NCBI RefSeq assembly: GCF_905404315.1
Contig: NC_066309.1
Span: 2,418,001 to 2,482,000, forward strand
DNA length: 64,000 nt
Reading direction: 5' to 3'
Source of the DNA: Leptidea sinapis
Taxonomy: Eukaryota; Arthropoda; Insecta; Lepidoptera; Pieridae
Both the position numbers and the translations under genes were made by a program. This document shows, piece after piece, positions 12,601 to 27,600 of the stretch; position 1 is the first letter of the stretch; the number at the start of each line of letters is the position of its first letter. Below the pieces are notes generated by a model that saw only the letters and a program-made list of their open reading frames with translations, had not been told where the DNA came from and ran no database searches.

Positions 12601-15600
12601 TATTTTATGTTAAAAAGACGAAATAACGATCACCATTATACCACATCCATCTAAAACATCAAATAAGGGTAAAATAATTTCATACATTTATTATAAAAAA
12701 AGGACTGTAAAAAAAACTTGCAATATGCAAAATAAACCGAGGGTCATCTCTGTTTCAGCAAATCTTCCGGTGGCAAATACTGACTCAGTCAAATTAAAAT
12801 AGAAATTTCTTTTTCAGCAGTTGACAGCCAGGAATCTGGCAGCTCTCCGCCAAGTCCCACCGACTCTGCAGCATCAGAATCAGCGCCCACCTTAGTTCAC
12901 ATCAAGCAGGAGACGATGGTACCTGGCTTAGACAGTAAAGATTATTTGGGAACAGCTGACTTCGGTATTCCTGAAACCTACATCCCCCAGAATGTTAATT
13001 ATGGGCGCAACTATTTATCAAGAACTCTACCGAATCACGGGTTTCTTGATCCCATTATGAAGATTCCAAATGAGAAAGACGACGATTCTAAAGATGGTAT
13101 ACAATCTGAATGTAGTGACTTCAATTTGCCAGCTGAGTTGGTCTTTCAGTCCGGGGGAATTTTCGCACGCACGAATATCTGCAGTGGGGTGAAATATGGA
13201 CCTTTCAATGGGAAATGGGAAACGCAGCCGTTAGACAGAAGATTTGCCTGGGAGGTAAGTGTGCATTTATTATTAATGCATTAGATTTTTTATTGGCAAA
13301 CGAACATATATTTTTTTACGGAAACGAGCGTAAGGGTCAGCTGATGTTAAGTGGTGACCGCCGGACACATTCTCTTGCAACGCCAGAGGTATTACTACAG
13401 GAGCATTGCCGGCCTTTTAGAAAGGAATACGCCCCCTTTTTTAATGGCACCTAAAGCCTATCATCCTGGAAATACCGCACGGAAGCTCATTCCTCAGCTT
13501 GTAATACATATGAGTTATTTGATGGAATATGATCACATCATCATACTCTCTTATATCACTAGAGGAACCATAAAAGCGTTGCCTACCTTAAAAAGCGTCG
13601 GTTTTTTTTTAATGAAAATAAGGGACGAGACGAGCAGGATGTTTAGCTGATGGTAATTGATACGACCTACCCATTACAATGCAGTGCCGCTCAGGATTCT
13701 TGGAAAACCCAAAAAATTCTGAGCGGCGAAGATGTTAAGGCTCATTTGCCCAGTAATTTCACTAGCTACGGCGCCCTTCAGACCGAAACACAATAATGTT
13801 TCCACATTATTGCTTCATGGCAGAAATTGGAGCCGTTGTGGTACCCATAATCTAGCCGGCTTCCTATGCAAAGGAGCCTACCACTCATAGAAATCTTAAC
13901 TGAAACACGTTGGTACTTCGATTGAACCGGGGTCTCCGTGGTGAGAGTACAGTGTAGAGTCAACGGTTTAACATATTGCGCCGCCAACTCGAGAAATTCG
14001 AAAGTTTCTAGGTATTTGATTTTACGGTTTAGTTACCCAGCCGATATTGATAAAATTTTATGTGGCGATAGGCAAGATGAATTATTGTATGACCGACAGT
14101 TCCATGCGCTCGTAACTCTGTAGTAGAATTGATCCGTGTGATTTATTCTATTTTAATTATGATTTGGTATTAACAATTACCTTTTCAACTACAGACATTT
14201 TTTTTAATACTTGTTACATATTTTTATAATTATGATTATTTGTGAGACATCCCACGACAGCAAAATTTTTTTTGTTTTGTTTTGATGTAAAATATCTTGA
14301 TTAAACAAAGCCTCTGGCCTCAGCGTTACCCAGATACAGTTCGTCGTTAGGGATAATATACTGTTCTTTAGATATGAAAGGAGCACTCTTATATTGAGTG
14401 TGAGAATTAGGTGTCAAAAGCCAATAAGTGGGCATTACTAATAAATTACGTTGAAACGCCGAGGTTGAGCTAGATGCGGTGGTAGACATGTCACTCGTGA
14501 GCAGTAAAATGTGATTTTTATTGATGTTTTCAAGTAGCTGTTCACTTGACTTGACGCTTTGACGTTTTTGTCGCGTCACAGTTAATTACGTTCTAATTGG
14601 ATTTTGTAATGTATCTGTCGTAAGAATTTTTTGTTGTGTATTGTTTTTGTTTGTTTGAGGTCACTTACTTATTTGAAAATATTGATCTAGTGATAAAAAA
14701 CCAAACTAAAACAGTTCAGAATGATTATATAAAAAATAGCTGCTATTGTTTCCTGTTAAAAATTAGGCCTTGCAAGATGTCTGCATAAACCACAGGTTTA
14801 CCTATATTTACAACTAATTATCAATTTTTTTTTTAATACTTTGTTTTTTATTCAGCCTTCCGGATATGTTGTTCAGTTATATACACAGATAAAAATTCGG
14901 ATGGATGGACAAGCCATTATCTAATGAAAAATACATTTTTTTGTTCGATTTAAAAATAAAGAATAATTATTAACTCAATATTAATATTGATTATTAACGT
15001 TTTACTGCCTGCTTGCTTTAACATGCTGGCTCGCAAGTTTGCACGACGTAAGAAGTCAGTAAGATTACTCTTTTTAAATCATACTGCCAATCTTTCTACA
15101 TCTGTAGTCAGTGGGTTGGTTACACGCAGATGTCATAATATAGTTATCTCTACGTCCTAATATAATATCGCACTGGGGCTGCCGTGATATTGCAGTGCAT
15201 CAGGAATGTTCGCGGAGGCATGCATTAAGTGTTTCATTGCATCGTTTCAACAAATTAGTTACATAAATTTAAATGTTTTATAAAAAAATTGCTCTTTCGT
15301 AAATCCTATTACTCCACTGCTGAATATCTAAATGATCGGACAGCCTTGGAATGTGATTATTTTATAGCGATAGAAATGACTGTACAATATTGTATATTTT
15401 TTATTGAAAAGAGCGCAAAAAAAATGCTGAGAGAGTTTCTTGCGGCGCTTCTTCTCTGTCAGAGCGCCATTTGTTTCCGAAGCCGTAGTAGTATCTAGTA
15501 GATATCAGAAATGACATCAAAAAGAATTCTAAAGGAATCAATTTTGAGAAAATAAATGCCTTTTATGCCTTTTTTCAAGTAAACTATCAACTAAATAAAA

Positions 15601-18600
15601 GATAGACTGCAACTCCATGAGGGTGCGTGCATAGCATGTTTGGCAGAAATAGATAAATATTAAGATACAATAACTATAATAGCGATCTTAAAACTAGCTT
15701 TAGGTTATGTAATATTATAAAAGAAAAAAGAGAGAGAAAATATATATTTGGACAAATAGTCGTTAAAAATTACGGTAAGGTCATATTAAGATTTTAATTA
15801 ATTATTAAGATCTTAATAGTTTAAACTTATTAAGGAATTTATATAAACTAGATTTCCACTACGATTTTCGAGTTGTATTGACGATAAATACTATAGTTAG
15901 GGTATATAAGAAAAAGATCGCATCCTTGCTCACTCAAGTTTTAATTATTGTTATAAATATTAATATCAGTAGTTCCACTTTGCAAATTATCATCGGTATG
16001 ATATATTTCTCAGAAATCCAGTTGCATTGATAGATAGAATGATAGTCAATGAATAATGTCTGAAAGCTCCTGTGAATCGCGGGAAGGGCGTGGTACATGT
16101 TATCTGTGCATAGGAAGCGGATATCAATTGTGTGTGCGGATTCCTGGATTATGCCAATATTATTTGGCAAAAATATCGAGTTTCGACCTTTTTGTATCTG
16201 AATTATGTTTTCTCTTTTAGAATAAACTTATAGTATACCTAATGTTTATATCTACATGTGTTTTAATAAAACATAACAATAATTTGTATAATAAATACGC
16301 CCTGCCCACTACAATGTAGTGCCGCTCAGGATTCTTGAAAAACCCAAAAAGGCTTAGCTAGTCCACCTATACTTATAAATTAAATTAAAGCATGTTTGTA
16401 ATTAAAAGCATTTTTTTTTAAATTTGATTTAGAACGAAATGGTTCTATATTGATATAATTTTCACTGGCAGATATCCTTTCCTCCTTTGCTTAAGATGAA
16501 GATGTCAAAACCTTATCACAGCGAGGTTACGAACGAATACGAACAAATATGCTCACCCAGCTAATCTTCCTTAATTGAATCGAGCTGACTGTATCCGAAC
16601 AATCAGTAGCGTGACGGGTAATTCTCATTGAATACCCAGAAAATGAGTGCTCAGCCTAAAGATGTGTTCACTTCAATAAAGTATTAAAACTGAGCGATCT
16701 ATCTGTCTTTGTTGCTTACATTGAATGATGATATTTGATACATTAAGTACGATATTGAGTGTCACATTGCAGTCAAACCTCAGACATTGTGACGCGGCGA
16801 TGCGCGAATCTGCTTCCGGTCCTTATCGGATAATATGCTTCAATGTGCTGAGAATCCGTTCTATTATTTATTTCGCTGAACCCATATCAGCACAATCAGA
16901 GATCACAACATTAAATCTGATATTATTGTTCTAAATTTGAATTTTTGACATGTCATGAATATCTATGGAACTCACTAGAAAGAAGTTTCCATTTTTAAAA
17001 GTTAAGACGTTCGTCAAATATACCAGTGGGTGGATCCTTTGCACAGGAAGCCGGCTAGATTATGGGTGGCGCCTATTTCTACCATGAAACAGTAATGTGT
17101 AAACATTACTGTATTTCGGTCTGAAGGACGCCGTAGCTAGTGAAATTACTGGGCAAATGAGACTAAACATCTTATGTCTCAAGGTGAAGAGCGCAAGTGT
17201 AGTGCTGCTCAGAATTTTTGGGCTTTTAAAGAATCCTGAGCGGCACTGCATTGTAATGGGTAGGGCGTATCAATTACCATCAGCTGAATGTCCTGCTCGT
17301 CTAGTCCCTTATTTTCATAAAAAAAAATCGCACAGCAACTAATTCTAGTTATATGTTACTTGTATTTGAAATAACAAGTCTAACTTAGGTTTTTACTAAT
17401 TCTAGTATTAGTTTCTATTAAACATATACTTAATGTTCATAAAGACAGTTACAATTTAATGTGAATTTAGTGTGTAATTCAATGTGTTCTTTTAACTGGG
17501 ACGGTATGGCGAATGTCTAATCCAGAAGACATACAGAAAAACAGTCTGAGAAACTATTTGCCTTTTTTTTGTGAAAACAATATGTTATGTTTTTTTTAAA
17601 GTGATAACCCTCACTTCTTGGATTACCTAATACAAAGACAATACAATACAATACATACATACAATAATACAAACACATAAAAAAAATAAAAAAAACATAT
17701 TTGTGAATTTAGGCATAGTTATTTTATGAGTCATTTTGGTGATTTTTTTAGTGCGCATTGATTTAATTTAATGTCAGAATTATTTCATAAAATATGAAAA
17801 AAAAGCAAATTTAATAAAATATTTTCTCATCACTACTTAAATACCAGTTCTTCTATTATACTTCTCAGTAACTTCAATTAGAGTAAGTTTTTGTGTGTCT
17901 CAATCTCAATCAAGTTTCAACTTTAACTTTAAAAACTTGATCGATAGAATGTTGTTACTGATGTTTTTTAATAAGCGGCGTTGTCCACTATCAAGTGAGC
18001 CCAATTCTCGTCTGTTGATAACAAACATGAATTGAATACAATTATGTAATTGTGGTGGTTACAGCAATTACAGCGACCCATTCGTGTGATTGTGTCAAAG
18101 CTTTGTAGGGTGAGGCATCAAAGACTCGTAGTCCACTGAGTGGAAACAATGCGGTCAGCGAAACTGACGCCAACTCCACGTAATGACATTGCAATTGGCA
18201 CATTTACTCGACAAACACGTCTCGGATCATTCAGCATTCTAATACAACTATATTGATTTGGTACTTACTCTAGGGTAACGAGTACATTCCAGCGTCGCTT
18301 TATCCTATCTTTTTCTTCACGCTTTATTCTTCAGTGGGGTCCACATATTACCCATCTAGCAGATAAACTCAGCTGTGCGGCAAATGCAGTTAGAAAGATA
18401 AGAGAGTACACGAATGTTGCGACCGCTAGATTAGTGTACTTTAGTTATTTTCACAGCATCATGACGTACGGTATATTACTATAGGGTCATGCTGCTGACA
18501 TTGATATAGTGTTTGCACTGCAAAAGAGAGCTGTTCGTGCTATATATCAGCTTGGTTATAGACAGTCTCTCAAAGAAAAATTTAAAGAAATAAATATTAT

Positions 18601-21600
18601 GACTGTTCATTGTCAGTACATTAATGAAAATTTAATGTTTACAAAAATCGTCACCTTTTTGCTCTTAATAGTGATTTTCATTCTTATAACTCTAGAAATA
18701 AGGGATTGCTTGTAACTTATTCTAGTAGGCTTCATAAGGTTTTATATTTTATAGCAATAGAAATGACTGTACAATATTGGATATTTTTATTGAAAAGAGC
18801 GCAAAAAAAAATGCTGGGAGAGTTTCTTGCGCCGCTTCTTCTCTCTCAGAGCGCCATTTGTTTCCGAAGCGGTAGTAGTATCTAGTAGTATAAGAAATGA
18901 CATCAAAAAGAATTCTAAAGGAATCAATTTTGAGAAAATAAATGCCTTTATGCCTTAGTATACAAATGATTTGAGTTTTATTAGGCACGAGACTGACTCA
19001 GTCTCCTGCCAGATTTTGGCGAGACAACACGTTCTGAGGATGCCTCGTGTAGAGGCGAGACACGTGTCGAATTGCTTAAAGACAAATATTGGCGGAATTA
19101 ACACTAAAGAAAACTCAAATCATTTGTATAATTATGGATTTCCGCAAAGTAACGCCTACTTCAATTAATTTTCCTATCTTAGTATCTAAAACGGCATAAA
19201 AGGCGTTTATTTTCTCAAAATTGATTCCTTTTGAATTTTTTTTTATGTAATTTCTAATATACTAGATACTACTTGCGCTTCGGAAACAAATGACGCTCTG
19301 AGAGTGAAGAAGCGGCGCAAGAAACTCTCCCAGCATTCTTTGGGCGTTTATTTAAATAAAAATATACAATATTGTACAGTCATTTCTATCGCTATAAAAT
19401 AATCACAATCTAGTCCCAGGCTGTCCAATCATTTAGATATTCAGCAGTGGAGTAATAGGATTTACAACAGAGCCATTTTTTTATAAAACATTTAAATTTA
19501 TTTATAGATAGTGCCTGAACAGTGGCTGGGACTTTATTATAGAAGTATATACATTTACCCTTAAAGCTATTATGTATCTTATGAAGCCTACTAGAATTAG
19601 TTACAAGCAATCCCTTATTTCTAGTGTAATACTAATGAAAATCACTATTGAGCAAAAAGGTGACGATTCTTAGATTGATACATGAATCTTATATATATAT
19701 TATATATATAAGAATATCTTTTAATTACTAACGGTGGTATTTTGGAATTCACTATCTTGGTCCTTATTGTTGTTAGAGAAGCAGTTAAAATATATAATAA
19801 TAATAAATATATTTTTTATTTGACACACACATAAAACAACGCATGGTTACAAAAATAAAACAGAACGTTTATTACCAAAACTATTTTTTTTTGTTTTTAT
19901 TTATCATATTACGTATACCGATATAAAACTAGGTCAACTTAGCATCTAAAAAAACCACAAAGGTTAACAACTAATGCTAATAACACTTAATAATACGTCA
20001 CAACTCACAACTTATGCTATAAATTAAATGAACAACAGTGAAAATATATTAAAAGACAGAAAAACGAATAAATATTTAAACTTATAAATATGACTTAGTA
20101 GGTTCAAATTCTCTTAGCTGCTATAATTTTTGTAATAGATAATCTTTTAGTCTGTAATTAATGTTTTTAGTATTTAATAAATATGCATTCCAAAATATAT
20201 TTTAATTCATACTCTATCACCTTTTCAGCTGTCTTAGGAAGTAGAGTCTTACTAATAAGGGTTCCCGTTAGTTATTCGGGTACGGAATCGATATTTTAAA
20301 ATGGAAACATGAACAATTCAATAAGTTATTCGACAAGGATTGAAATAAATTCAAAAGTTCACATGTCTGGGTAAACGAAGGGGTTATGCTTTTGTTTGAT
20401 GTGTAGACAAGCACCCATCTAACCACCATTTCACAGATTACGATATCTCAATAAAATGTCACACAAAAAACATATCCGGGTAATCAAAGAAATCTTTTAC
20501 GAAGATCCCGTGTCAAAGTGCAATAAAAGGTTGACTGCGAATAAACTTTAATTTTGGTTTGGCGTGACCCCCGTCAACAGTTTTTTCAACATTTTACACA
20601 TTTTAAAGCAAAAAATTGCAAAGTAACGGTAAATTGAACAATGACGGATGCTACCGCACCTTAAAAAATAAAAACTTGATTGGCAAGTTTTTATACTTCG
20701 TTAAAATTGTCACGAAATCTCTCAAAACTCATCTCTGCCTATTGAAGCTATTAGAGGCGTTTGTTGAAATGTTTTTTTGCTTGCAATTTGTATAAAATTC
20801 CCACAACTCTTAAAAGTTGAGGGCAAACTTGAAATTAGATGGATTTTAGTAGAATTTGTAGAGTTTATAAACATATTAATTATTAAGATTAACGTACATT
20901 TATTAATATTCCATAGAGTATCATTGACTATTCCCTGTTATATCTTTTCTTCTTCTTCAATTTTCTAATTCTTAAAAAATTCATAGTAAGGGACAAACTA
21001 AAAAGATAAAATGATATAAGTAATTGCGATATATTAAAACAGTCCTGAGACCTTATAGTTAATTTTTTACAGCAATAGATACATAATAACGGTAGTAAAT
21101 GTATTTATTTACGTTAAACCCGTTAAACGTTAGATTTTAAAACAGCTATATTTCAATTAACATAAAATCCAAGTGATACCCATGGTATTGCCAGATTATC
21201 TCACCGAGACTCACAGACGTACAAATTGATATTGAAATATAGATAGTCCATGAGAATCAATTCGTCCCTCGCACAATTATGAATATGAATTTACGAAACC
21301 TGTTTAATACAATGCGATTTTGATCGGCAAATGTCAATCAAAAATTATAATTTTTACACTTAAGGGATATTATTTTTAGGGGTGTACAAGAAATTGAAAT
21401 GAGATTGGCAAGTAATGTGTTTCGTTAATTATTATTGGAGTTTGTGTCAAAGTTGTACTTTACCACTGCCATTTTCTGTGGATGTGACAAAGGGAATTGG
21501 TTATGAATGTTTTATGGATTTCCGTTCGTATTTTGTTTCCGAACGACTGCGTTGGCGTATAAATTATTTTATATCGATCATATGCTTTTAGCTTCAGTAA

Positions 21601-24600
21601 ATATTTGATCATTTATTTTGAATTTTTAGGTAAGGAACATCGGTTTTTTACTGTTACAGTTTCGTAAAAATATTTCTATTACTTATTATGTAATGAAAAT
21701 TAATTACTGAATTTTACAGTTAATATAACACATTCTACCAACAAACTAAAATTACTAATAGGTACTAACATAATATTACAAATACAGTTAAATTAAGTGA
21801 TGATTAAATAATAGGTTAATATAACATGCTAGATAATGAGCAAGCCAGAAAAGACTTAAAAAAACGGTAAAAATTAATAAAAAAAAAACACGTCCAAGGT
21901 ATTTGAAAGAATTATTCCGAGTGTGTTCAAATATTTTATATGAATAAGCAATCAGGTCATGAGATCTGATAAATTCTGTTTATTCAAGCTGTGATTAGTT
22001 TAAAATCGTTTTTTTTCACAGAGTTAATTTTCGCCCTAACAAATCATTTTATATAAAATTGTGTATTAATAATAAAAAGAAATCCCTACTTTATAGAATA
22101 GTTTTTCTTATTATTTATTTTAGTTGGCACCTATTGTTATATTTCAAGATGGAACATCACGATAATTCACAGAAGCCATTTTGATTTGTAAAACTGTGAT
22201 ACTCTATATGACCAATTAAATATATTAATTTAAAGCATTTACCTTACTTTGTACAACGTAGGTATCCCCGCTATTTTATTGAACTTTGCAATTCAAAATA
22301 GACGAAGCATTAACTTTTAAATTACTCACACCAACTGCAAATCAATCAAGTTTTTATTAAAATTCATAAGCGTTAATTGTAAAGAGTAAATATAAATCCG
22401 CGCTTCGAATCCGTTGCATTACTGTCAAAATATCTGTCATATTTGACATTCAGTGACATCTTTTGACGCAGCCACCCCCTTCGGTGAAGGATTAGCGTCC
22501 CTATTACATCTTCATTATGGTAGGCGGCTGACAACTCATTGTATAGTTCGAATGTTATAATATTTCTGTTATTGTATTTGTTGCGAGCATTGACAATATT
22601 TTAGCGATCCCGGTGATATCTGCTTTCAGACGCAGATGGCATTTTGTTGTGATCTGCGTTCAGTTGAGACTAATATTGAGTTTTTTTTTTCTTTATACGC
22701 CGTGATATGGCTTTACGGCTGTATATACCGACTAATTAAATTTAAATATTTTTATTCAAAACAGGATTTAAAATCACTCCATTGGAAATAGTATGTCTCA
22801 GGTTTGAGAAACTGCTTCTGTACTGGTAGATCATGAAGGCAAATATTTACAGGTAACAGCCTCGGGGTGAAGTTAAACCTTGGCCCAGCTTTGTTAGGTT
22901 AAAGAAAAGAAGTTTATCTAAAATGCGGGATTTTTTGGTAGCAGGCTACATGTTTTTTATCATAATCCGTTAATATATGAAAATTTTGTTTTTGAAATAT
23001 TAAAAACCTGTTAATTAAGATGTTAATTAGTTAAAACTAATAATAAGTTTAAATTCTATAAAATATAAATCTATTTATTCATCACATTAATTGTCCAAGG
23101 CAATATATAATAAAAAATAATGAATGATCATTAATAATATAAAATTATTTGTTACATTCCCTACTTAATATAGAAATAGTAAAAAAAACTGAAATTTTTA
23201 AGTAGGAATGTTGTATTTCTTTGATTAACGCAAGTTATTTATTATTTAAATAAATTATTTTTTAAAGAATTAAATTAGAGAATTATTAATTAAAGAGTTA
23301 AATTGTAACTATCTTTCTACAGTTTTTGCGAAACATAACATTTTTATTATTATCACAGTCACCATGAAAACATCATCCAGCAACGTCGGTATACATAAAT
23401 GATAATAAAATCCTAATGTAAAAATTCAGTAACATGCGTTTTAATCCTTTAAAAAGTATTTTATTTAAATAAGAACTATGTTGCCAGTTTTATTTTAATA
23501 ACATCTCGGTGAAAATTCAGTACTCAACTTTGAGAATATTGAAATTTGACTATCATTGTCTAAATCAGAATTCAATTGTTGCTAAGTGTCACGGTATTTG
23601 AATTGTTAATAAGGTTGACTTTATTCATTGAATGTATTTTAATTCATAGCAATTAAAGGTGTTAATACCCTAAGCCACGTGATAAATAAAATCGCTAGAT
23701 TATGTTTGTATTTTCAAAATATTTTCGCTTACGTTGAAAACAACTTTCTAACACAATTCGAATTATATCAGCCTATAAAATTTTAAATTAAAAAAAAACT
23801 TTCAGCATCAGTACCGTATGGGTATTACGATTACTACCCTGATAAACGGTTTTCGTTTAAAATGAAATGTTATATATATATCTACCCTTGTATAATCACC
23901 GAAAAAGAAAAAAAAAAGAATGCACGTTGAAAGTTTAAGCGTCGAAACTTCCATATCGCAATAGTAATTTCAAAGAATCTTTGGGCGTAAATAATCAACT
24001 TAATTCGGAGAAATGGTAAAAAAAACCAAATAATTTTATTTTGAAAATTCAAAATATTCATTTATCCGTTTTCATTCATTAATTATACTGTAGTGTGTGT
24101 TCTGAGCCTTTACTGCTCTTTATAGCGTGTATCACTTTTCTACATGAAGTTGGACGAAATAGCATACATTTTAGCTAAGCCCAACAACGCAACAATAACC
24201 CTTAAAATATGAAATTCACATTAAAGTATCAGTGCTTGTGTTAACAGTAATTGTTCCTCAAAATTTTGGGTTCAATCAAGAAACCTGAGTGACACTGTAT
24301 TAGTATTAACAGGGAATAAAATTTATTATATAACTAGCTGACCCGGCAAACGTTGTTTTGCCATATAAAGTATAATTCACGCGATAGTTTTATAAGTAAT
24401 AAAATATTGCCTATATTATAGCCTGTACATCATTTTGTTCTATTGTCAATAGTTTTTGCAGCGCACGCAAAAATAGTTTTTCGATTTTACACCTTGTGTT
24501 ACAAAATAGCAATTTTATTACGGATCCCTAATTTTGACAAAAAAAACATAGCCAATAGCCTTCCTCGATAAATGGATTACCCAACACTGAAAGAATCATT

Positions 24601-27600
24601 CAAATCGGACCAGTAGTACCAGAGATTAGCGCGTTCAAACAAACAAACAAACAAACACTGCAGCTTTATAATATTAGTAATATAATATTATTATTATTAT
24701 ATAAAGATATGCTTAACTCTTCATTTTATCTCAAAGAAAAAATCACTTATACAACCTTTTGATGTATGCTTTCTTTGCATGAAATCACTGCCTGAAATCG
24801 GGCTTGTTAAAACCTAATAACTAACGTTAAAAAGTAAAATTAATTGTTTTATTTATTTTTGACAAATCTGATCGTTAAGTGCGCACCTATTCGTACACCG
24901 GGATGGGGTGCTTCCCTTCAAATGTTATCCAAACATTATTATTAACAAGACACTTATCAGTTAATCTTACACCGTAGTACAATAGCAGCTAATCTCCAGG
25001 CGTGATAGAAATTTATCTTCTCGATACGAGGGATCATTGTATGAGACTCCCCTCGCGTCATTTGAATTCATAACATATCTATATTTGGGGTGATCTTCGC
25101 AAAACATTGGAGAAAATTGGTTAAATTGGTGTCGATACGTTTCGTTTTTATAATTGTTTATTTTTAATTGAAATATTGATTTCAGTCTGATCAGAATTTA
25201 ATCTTATCTAGTGTTTAGAATGTATAATTCTTATGAATACCAAACGAAACGATCCCATATAGACCAGGGTCGATATATTTGAAATAAAAAAAAATTGTTG
25301 GCTAAAACCCATTGGAAAAGGAAGAGAATATAACAAAAAAGATGGGAAAAATGAATCACGGGCGATCTGAGATCGGGAAGTAGAAAAGGGGGGGTGTTTA
25401 AGGTTAAAAAACGGTTTATCTCGATTTCCGACGCAACTACAAGTGTTATGGGAAATATGTTTAATTGTAAACAATAGTAAGTCTTACGTGTATTTTATTA
25501 TAAACAATAGATTTGCTTTGAAAATTGGAATTTATATACCTCAGACGAAATGTATTGATGGCACATAAAATAACTACATAATTATACTATACTACAATTT
25601 TATCAATTGAATTCTATCTAGGTGAAGTGGCGTGGAAAAACTAGTTGTGTTGCGGAGAAGAACACTAGAACGGTGAAACGTATAGATTTTTCGTAAAATT
25701 TATCGCAGTTTACTTATCAAGTCAATCACATAAGAATACTTTTAATTAAATCAAAAAATATCTGAATAACTTTCAAACTTGTATGTAATCGCTTTTTTTA
25801 TTATTAGTAATAGGATAGTTGTTGTTTTACAGTAATGTCATTTTATGAATATTTTTATGATAGACGAGGACAAACGAGCATACCTATATCTCTATATTTA
25901 ACAACAGCGGATTTACAGGATCGTTGCAGATTTTTAAAAGCGTTGAATTAATGTACATATGAGTTTAAAAATCTAGCGTCGGTGACTCTATGGGTAGAAC
26001 CGTTGACACTTATCAAAATGCCCCCGGTTCGATCCTCGCCCACTAAGTCCATATCTAATATTCTACCGCCACCAAATCATGAAAATTGATTTGGATCAAC
26101 ATAAAATGAAGTTAAACACCCTTATCCCAACCGAACAACAAAAACAAAAAACTTGCGAATATTAATATCAAAAAGAGTTATGTATCACTGCGGTGTTAAA
26201 TTAAGAAAAGCTGCATATCATATTCGTGGTACAATAAAACTTATTGCCGCATTTACACGAGTCACGTCGGGTTTCTTATTTTCACAAATATTTTTCGTTC
26301 GCAAAACATTGCGCGCCAGTAGAGCAATATTTCATCTGAGCTGGCCAGAACAATAATAGCGTAGTGAGTCGAAGCCACGGCACGTTCCGACCACAATGTA
26401 ACCAACTAACCACTGTTTCTTGAACTCCCTGCTCGCAACCTATTTTGAACATATTCCGAGTCGCGATCGACGTAAAAGCTCAAGATGTTCTGGTTACGGT
26501 TGCTTGTAGACAAAATAACGTTACCCCGAAAGCAATGTGATATATGCAACGGTTATTGGGTTAGGTTAAGTGTTGTTTATACAGAATGCGCTTCAGAGGC
26601 GGTTGTTGAGGCGTGGGATGCCAAGAGGCCAACTTTGACGCAGTGCTAGAGTGATTTGTTTTTAAATAACTTATGTTTATTGTTTCGATCGAATGTCATA
26701 ATGTTTTTGTTGGAACGAATTATTCGAAACACCGCGTATTCTAGTTTTGGTTTATGGCATTTTGTGTTTGTAAACATATGTCTTGTGGTGATATAACATC
26801 GAAAATTAATAATAATATTTAAAATTATTTGTAGATGTCGTTTGTTTTTTGGGTATAGGATGTTTTTTTTATGGAATAGGAGGACAAACGAGCGTACGGG
26901 TCACCTGGTGTTAAGTGATCACCGCCGCCCACATTCTCTTGCAAAACCAGAGGAACCACAAGAGCGTTGCCGGTCTTTAAGGCCTTTGTATGCGCTTTTT
27001 TTGAAGGTACCCATGTCGTATCGTCCCGGAAACACCGCACAAGGAAGCTCATTCCACAGCTTTGTAGTGCGAGGAAGAAAGCTCCTTCAAAACCGCACTG
27101 TGGAGGACCGCCACACATCCAGATGGTGGGGATGATATCCTAACTTGTAGCGTGTCGTGCGAAGTTGGAATTCGGCGGCAGGAATCAGGTGAAACAGCTC
27201 TTCGGAACACTCCCCGTAATAAATGCGGTAGAAGACACACAATGAAGCGACGTCTCTACGCAACGCCAAGTGATCCAGCCGTTCACTGAGCACTAGGTCC
27301 CCGACAATTCGAGCTGCTCTGCGTTCCACGCGGTCAAATGGATCGAGCTGATACTGGGGTGCGCCAGACCAGAGATGACAGCAATACTCCATGTGTGGCC
27401 GGACCTGCGCTTTGTAGAGCGCTAGAATGTGGGCCGGCTTGAAGTATTGCCGTGCTCTATTAATGACGCCCAGCTTCTTCGAAGCCAATTTGGCTTTGCC
27501 CTTCAGATGGCCACGGAATTGGCAATCGCTCGAGATTTCGAGACACAGTATTCTGATACTAGGCGAGGCTTTAAGGGAAGTGTTGTTGAAGAGCGGTGAT

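Larger units (their letters stand above)
3643..12817 (+). other. Intron 1 of PR-domain gene
   Basis: 9.2 kb from GTAAGT to TTTTTCAG. Holds four SINE-like family A copies on + and one on -, a LINE tail, a TIR element, a Helitron and a second SINE family. About 9700-12800 carries only faint repeat traces besides. Confidence 0.6.

Noticed and set aside
13215..13454. 79-codon frame overlapping the end of exon 2
   Set aside because: Out of frame with the PR domain and running into LINE debris. A shadow.
27049..27240. Extra frames on both strands over the LINE at 26.8-27.5 kb
   Set aside because: Shadows of the RT frame on the opposite strand or in other frames.
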